Source: Frankia sp. AgB32
GTDB lineage: Bacteria; Actinomycetota; Actinomycetes; Frankiales; Frankiaceae
Assembly: GCF_023243045.1 (NCBI RefSeq)
Contig: NZ_JALKFX010000013.1
Coordinates: 1-64,000, forward strand
DNA: 64,000 bases
Reading direction: 5' to 3'
Shown in pieces: positions 61,066 through 64,000 of this stretch (its first letter is position 1; each line of letters begins with the position of its first letter). Position numbers and translations under genes: made by a program. The notes beneath the pieces were generated by a model that saw nothing but the letters and a program-made list of their open reading frames with translations, was not told the origin of the DNA and did no database searches.

Positions 61066-61950
61066 TCAGGGTGCGGGAGCGGGCACCGGCTGGATGTCGC
61101 GCAGGCCGAGCTGGCTGCGCAGGAGACGGACGCGCAGGCCGGCGGGCAGGCGCGCCACGATGCCGAAGACCCGGGCGTCCGTCGTCGCGAGGTACCTGGT
61201 CTTCGGCCTGCGGGCTTCGATAGCGCGGACGATCGTCGCGGCGACCTTCTCGGGCGGGGAGGGCTTGTTCCCGTCCAGGGCTTTGGCGACAGCGGCGAGC
61301 TGCTGGGAGTACAGCGCGACCTGGCGGGGATCGGCCGCGTCCATCGCTGCCTGGGACGCCGCAGCGGACTTGACGAAGATCTGGGTGTCGACCGCCCCGG
61401 GCACGACGACGATGACGGGGATGCGCCACGGTTCCAGCTCGACGCGCAGCGCGTCCGAGAGGGATTCCAGGGCGGCCTTGCTCGCCGAGATCGGGCCGGC
61501 GAACGGCACGGCGAGGCGGCCGGTCGGCGCGCTGATGTTGACGATCCGGCCGTCACCGTGGCGCAGCAACGGCAGGAACGCCCGGACCATCTCGGCGGCT
61601 CCGAGGACGTTCACCGCGAACTGGCGGTGCATCTCACTCGCCGGCACGAGTTCGAGTGGCCCCTGGACCAGGACGCCCGCGTTGTTGACGAGCGCCGTGA
61701 GGCCCGCGCCGCGCTGGCGAGCCGCGATCTCGTCCGCGGCCTCGCGCACGCTGCCCGGATCGGTCACGTCGAGCTCGATCTCCTCGATGCCCGCCGCGCC
61801 CAGGCGGCCCGCCGGGCCATCCGGGCCGCCAGGCCGGCGGACCCCGGCGTAGACGTGGTACCCGCGGGCGACCAGCGCCCGCGCGGTCACCACGCCGATC
61901 CCACCGCCGGCGCCGGTGACAAGGACGCTGCCGCGCGTCTGCTCGACCAT
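61066..61950 (-). CDS. short-chain dehydrogenase/reductase with Ile at the catalytic Tyr position
   Basis: A 294-residue classical SDR: VLVTGAGGGIGVVTARALVARGYHVYAG (TGxxxGIG), LTALVNNAGVLVQGPLE (NNAG), RIVNISAPTGRLAVPFAGPISASKAALESLSDALRVELEPW. The YxxxK motif reads ISASK, with Ile in place of Tyr. I recall GPIxASK in some related actinobacterial SDRs, so it may mark a subfamily, but hydride transfer by the usual mechanism is doubtful. The ATG at 61950 is chosen over one 17 codons upstream. It is divergent from a PadR gene with operators between them. Confidence 0.88.
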   Translation of the reverse strand: MVEQTRGSVLVTGAGGGIGVVTARALVARGYHVYAGVRRPGGPDGPAGRLGAAGIEEIELDVTDPGSVREAADEIAARQRGAGLTALVNNAGVLVQGPLELVPASEMHRQFAVNVLGAAEMVRAFLPLLRHGDGRIVNISAPTGRLAVPFAGPISASKAALESLSDALRVELEPWRIPVIVVVPGAVDTQIFVKSAAASQAAMDAADPRQVALYSQQLAAVAKALDGNKPSPPEKVAATIVRAIEARRPKTRYLATTDARVFGIVARLPAGLRVRLLRSQLGLRDIQPVPAPAP

Positions 61951-61976
61951 CCGAAGTCCATCCTCACGTCGAAGTA

Positions 61977-62047
61977 GACATGTTCTTAGCAACATGTCCA
62001 TATCGACATTAGGAGGCTGCGACCCGACATGTCAATGCACACATGTC
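61977..62047. promoter_or_regulatory. two 22-bp PadR-type operators
   Basis: Site 1 is GACATGTT-N6-AACATGTC (61977-61998), a perfect inverted repeat. Site 2 is GACATGTC-N6-CACATGTC (62026-62047), with the same length and spacing and one mismatch. Both lie in the 140-bp gap between the divergent SDR and PadR genes. Their centres are 49 bp apart. PadR regulators commonly bind ATGT-N8-10-ACAT, the core seen here. Confidence 0.85.
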
Positions 62048-62090
62048 ATGCTTGACCTCGGCCGGTGGACCTGGAGAAAGGCGGTGCTCG

Positions 62091-62660
62091 ATGTCGCTTC
62101 GGCACGCGCTGCTGGGGCTGCTGGCCGAGCACCCGGCCAGCGGCTGGGACCTGAGTCGCCGCTTCGACGACGTGCTCGGTGCGGTGTGGCCGGCGGGCCA
62201 TCCACAGATCTACGGTGAGCTGCGCCGCCTCGAACAGGAGGCGTTCATCGAGGTCGAGTCGGAAGGCCCGCGGCGCCGGAAGGCCTACCGGATCACCGAC
62301 CGCGGGCTCGCGGAGGTCCGGCGGTGGCTCACCACGGTCGAGGTCGATCACACGATGCGGCTGGAGGCCCTCCTGCGGTCGGCATTCTTCTGGCTGATGA
62401 CACCAGACCAGCTCAGCGACCATCTCCGCCGCGAGGCCGCGTACTACGAGTCCGTCGCAGCCAGCTACCGGCAGCTCGCCGGGGCGAAGGACCGCGGCGA
62501 GTTCGGTCACAGCCCCCAGATGGAGGCACTGCGGATCGCCGCCGAAGCGGGCACCCGCCTCAACGCCGCCCTGAGCGAATGGGCCACCTGGGCCCTGGCA
62601 CACCCGATCAGTCCGCCAGAGCCGGCCGCACCCTTCGACCCGAGCGAACCTGGCGACTGA
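62091..62660 (+). CDS. PadR-family transcriptional regulator
   Basis: A 189-residue repressor. The N-terminal winged helix is MSLRHALLGLLAEHPASGWDLSRRFDDVLGAVWPAGHPQIYGELRRLEQEAFIEVESEGPRRRKAYRITDRGLAEVRRWL, followed by the Vir_C/PadR_C helical domain (LEALLRSAFFWLMTPDQLSDHLRREAAYYESVAASYRQL). The ATG at 62091 is preceded by AAAGGCGG at 6 nt. It should repress itself and the divergent SDR through the sites at 61977-62047, with a phenolic or similar ligand as the usual inducer in the family. Confidence 0.93.
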   Translation: MSLRHALLGLLAEHPASGWDLSRRFDDVLGAVWPAGHPQIYGELRRLEQEAFIEVESEGPRRRKAYRITDRGLAEVRRWLTTVEVDHTMRLEALLRSAFFWLMTPDQLSDHLRREAAYYESVAASYRQLAGAKDRGEFGHSPQMEALRIAAEAGTRLNAALSEWATWALAHPISPPEPAAPFDPSEPGD

Positions 62661-62700
62661 ACCGGTACCTGCCACGATCGATGGCGCTCCGCTGTCGGCC

Positions 62701-63503
62701 TCACACTCCGTTTCGGCACACCGGGGACTCGTCGGTGATGCGGTACGCCCGGCGCTCGGATTCGGTCAGCTCGCGTGATGCCAGCGAACACGCTCTGCGT
62801 GGCCAGGCGTTCTCGTCGGTGTTCCACACCACCAGGAATCCGGACATCGCCGCGGACAGGCGGCTGCCATCGGGACGGAACGACACCGCGGTGGACACCT
62901 CTCCAGCGCCAGGATCGAGGGAGTACCGCAGTCCCGCGTTGAGCGGCCGCTTCTCGTCGAGGTTCCAGAGGACAACTGTGTGATCCTCGCCGGCGGAAGC
63001 AAGCCGTCGACCGTCAGCCCGAAAGGCAGGACTCAGAATCTGATCGCTGTACGCAAGCAGCCTGGCCGTGATTCTCGGCAGCTGCATGTCCCACACCAGC
63101 ACGTCTGGTCGTCGCTACCCGAAGCGAGGCTGGTGCCGTCCGGGCTGAACGCCAGCACGGAGACCCGCGGGCCATGGCGCCGCGGCGACCTCCGTGGACA
63201 CCAGCGGGTCGATCACGACAACTCCGTGCTCGCCCTCGACCAGAGTCATGTTCGACAGGTCGAGGCCCCGGACCTGGTAGACCCCTGCCAGGCTGCGTCG
63301 AGCGCGAACGGCGTGCCGCCCCGGTGGACGACGGCGATCAGGAGTGCCGTCAGCAGGAGTCCGGACAGCCCCGCGACAAGGCGGCGGCAGATCCTCGCGC
63401 GGATCTGTCCGGGATCCCGCACCTGTTCCCGTTCCCTGACCGATATCACCCACTCGTTACGGGCGAAGCACGCTGTCGGGGCCGAGTCTGACGCTGCCGA
63501 CAT
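62701..63503 (-). pseudogene. WD40 (nSTAND-type) protein remnant containing an alkyl-sulfatase fragment
   Basis: The minus strand reads in order: [47 protein letters not shown], the membrane helix found before WD40 domains of nSTAND proteins. Then, in another frame, [35 protein letters not shown], which is the N-terminal pattern of alkyl sulfatases. Then [21 protein letters not shown], a one-base shift, VLVWDMQ, and WD40 blades to the C-terminus (GRRLASAGEDHTVVLWNLDEKRPL, FLVVWNTDENAW). Frame changes and the foreign segment show it is not functional. Confidence 0.75.
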
Positions 63504-63576
63504 GTGAGGACGGTGTAGGCCTGGTACTTTTCTCCTGTGCGGCCGGCCAGGTGCGGAAAACGCGCACGGCCAGTCA

Positions 63577-63593
63577 GGTTTTCGTCAGGTTGG
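63577..63593 (+). promoter_or_regulatory. CAGGTT direct repeat, OmpR/PhoB-type binding site
   Basis: CAGGTT at 63577-63582 and 63588-63593 are spaced by 11 bp, one DNA turn, as in sites of OmpR-type response regulators. They lie 20 bp before the start of the membrane protein gene. No cognate two-component pair is inside the window. Confidence 0.5.
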
Positions 63594-63612
63594 CAGCAGC
63601 ACTCTTGGCGCC

Positions 63613-64000
63613 GTGAGCATGCCTACCGCAGCCGTGACGGCACGGGCCGGAAGTCGGCCGACGTTGAACAAAGTCCCTGAGATCACCGTCTACTTCTGGA
63701 TAATCAAAGTCCTGTGCACGACGGTGGGTGAAAGCGCCGCCGACTATCTCAACAGCACCGTGGGGCTCGGCCTCGGCACCACGACGGCCCTGATGTCCGT
63801 GCTGCTCGTCGTCGCGCTGGCGGCGCAGTTCCGAGTTCGGCGGTACATCCCGGGCGTGTACTGGACCACGGTCGTTCTCATCAGCGTCGTTGGGACGCTG
63901 ATCACCGATAATCTGACCGACGGCCTCAACGTGAGCCTCATCGTCAGCACGGTCGCCTTCTCGGCGCTGCTCGCCCTCACGTTCGTCCTCTGGTACCGCG
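63613..64000 (+). CDS. COG4705-like membrane protein, cut by the right edge
   Basis: The frame starts at a GTG (63613) or ATG (63619) and stays open to the end of the window (129 codons). It reads LNKVPEITVYFWIIKVLCTTVGESAADYLNSTVGLGLGTTTALMSVLLVVALAAQFRVRRYIPGVYWTTVVLISVVGTLITDNLTDGLNVSLIVSTVAFSALLALTFVLWY. The NKVPEITxYFWxIKVLxTTxGE and GTLITDNLTD blocks are those of the uncharacterised membrane-anchored proteins of COG4705. At least four helices are seen. The OmpR-type repeat upstream fits the two-component neighbours these genes often have. The function is unknown. Confidence 0.85.
   Translation, partial: MSMPTAAVTARAGSRPTLNKVPEITVYFWIIKVLCTTVGESAADYLNSTVGLGLGTTTALMSVLLVVALAAQFRVRRYIPGVYWTTVVLISVVGTLITDNLTDGLNVSLIVSTVAFSALLALTFVLWYR

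Noticed and set aside
1-64000. CRISPR arrays
   Set aside because: No regularly spaced repeats of 25-40 bp and no cas genes were seen.

Overview
The window looks like a chromosomal accessory region of a high-GC actinobacterium, most likely Frankia or a close relative. This is inferred from the very high GC, the frequent GTG and some TTG starts, 4-nt ATGA/GTGA gene overlaps, many small lipoproteins, and protein families that are common in actinobacteria. No rRNA or tRNA gene and no CRISPR array was seen. The window cuts a gene at each end.

Positions 1-1784 hold nested mobile elements, all on the minus strand. An IS4-type element (partial) lies inside the maturase gene of a group II intron, and the intron lies inside orfA of an IS3-type element.

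Positions 1978-29160 form a defence island. On the minus strand there is a coupled operon: an HTH-methyltransferase-like protein with an unusual EPPF motif, then HsdM, HsdS and HsdR, each overlapping the next by 4 nt, followed by a Ser/Thr kinase with a TPR-like tail and a small protein. Divergent from it is a Rad50-like ATPase with a CPVCG zinc-hook motif, followed by a small HEPN-like protein. Next come a DUF4333 lipoprotein and a complete four-gene Wadjet (JetABCD) system of the DUF2397/DUF2398/SMC/DUF2399 kind. The island ends with a two-gene cassette of visibly lower GC, a small unknown gene, and an orphan DUF2399/Toprim-like gene that resembles the JetD C-terminus.

Positions 29253-49160 are mixed metabolic and envelope genes: a family 2 glycosyltransferase whose gene contains a 28-bp perfect palindrome, two methyltransferases, secreted phosphoesterases, a BlaI/M56 pair divergent from an ABC exporter with its operator, a DUF305 lipoprotein, an aldehyde dehydrogenase, a histidine phosphatase, an M28-like lipoprotein and a tandem pair of CrcB fluoride channels. 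Several pseudogenes lie among them (uppP, a YCII protein, an alpha/beta hydrolase, a methyltransferase 3' relic).

Positions 49190-64000 are rich in regulators, most of them beside their targets: a NarL/NarX-type two-component system, a MerR-controlled drug ABC exporter with a MerR-type promoter, TetR with an epimerase, HxlR with an NmrA-like reductase, a toxin-antitoxin pair with a truncated toxin, and PadR divergent from an SDR with two identically spaced operators between them. A broken WD40 gene carrying an alkyl-sulfatase fragment and the start of a COG4705-like membrane protein close the window.

The most promising lead is the 1978-15810 block: a type I restriction locus with an extra degenerate methyltransferase-like subunit and a kinase, facing a Rad50-like/HEPN pair.
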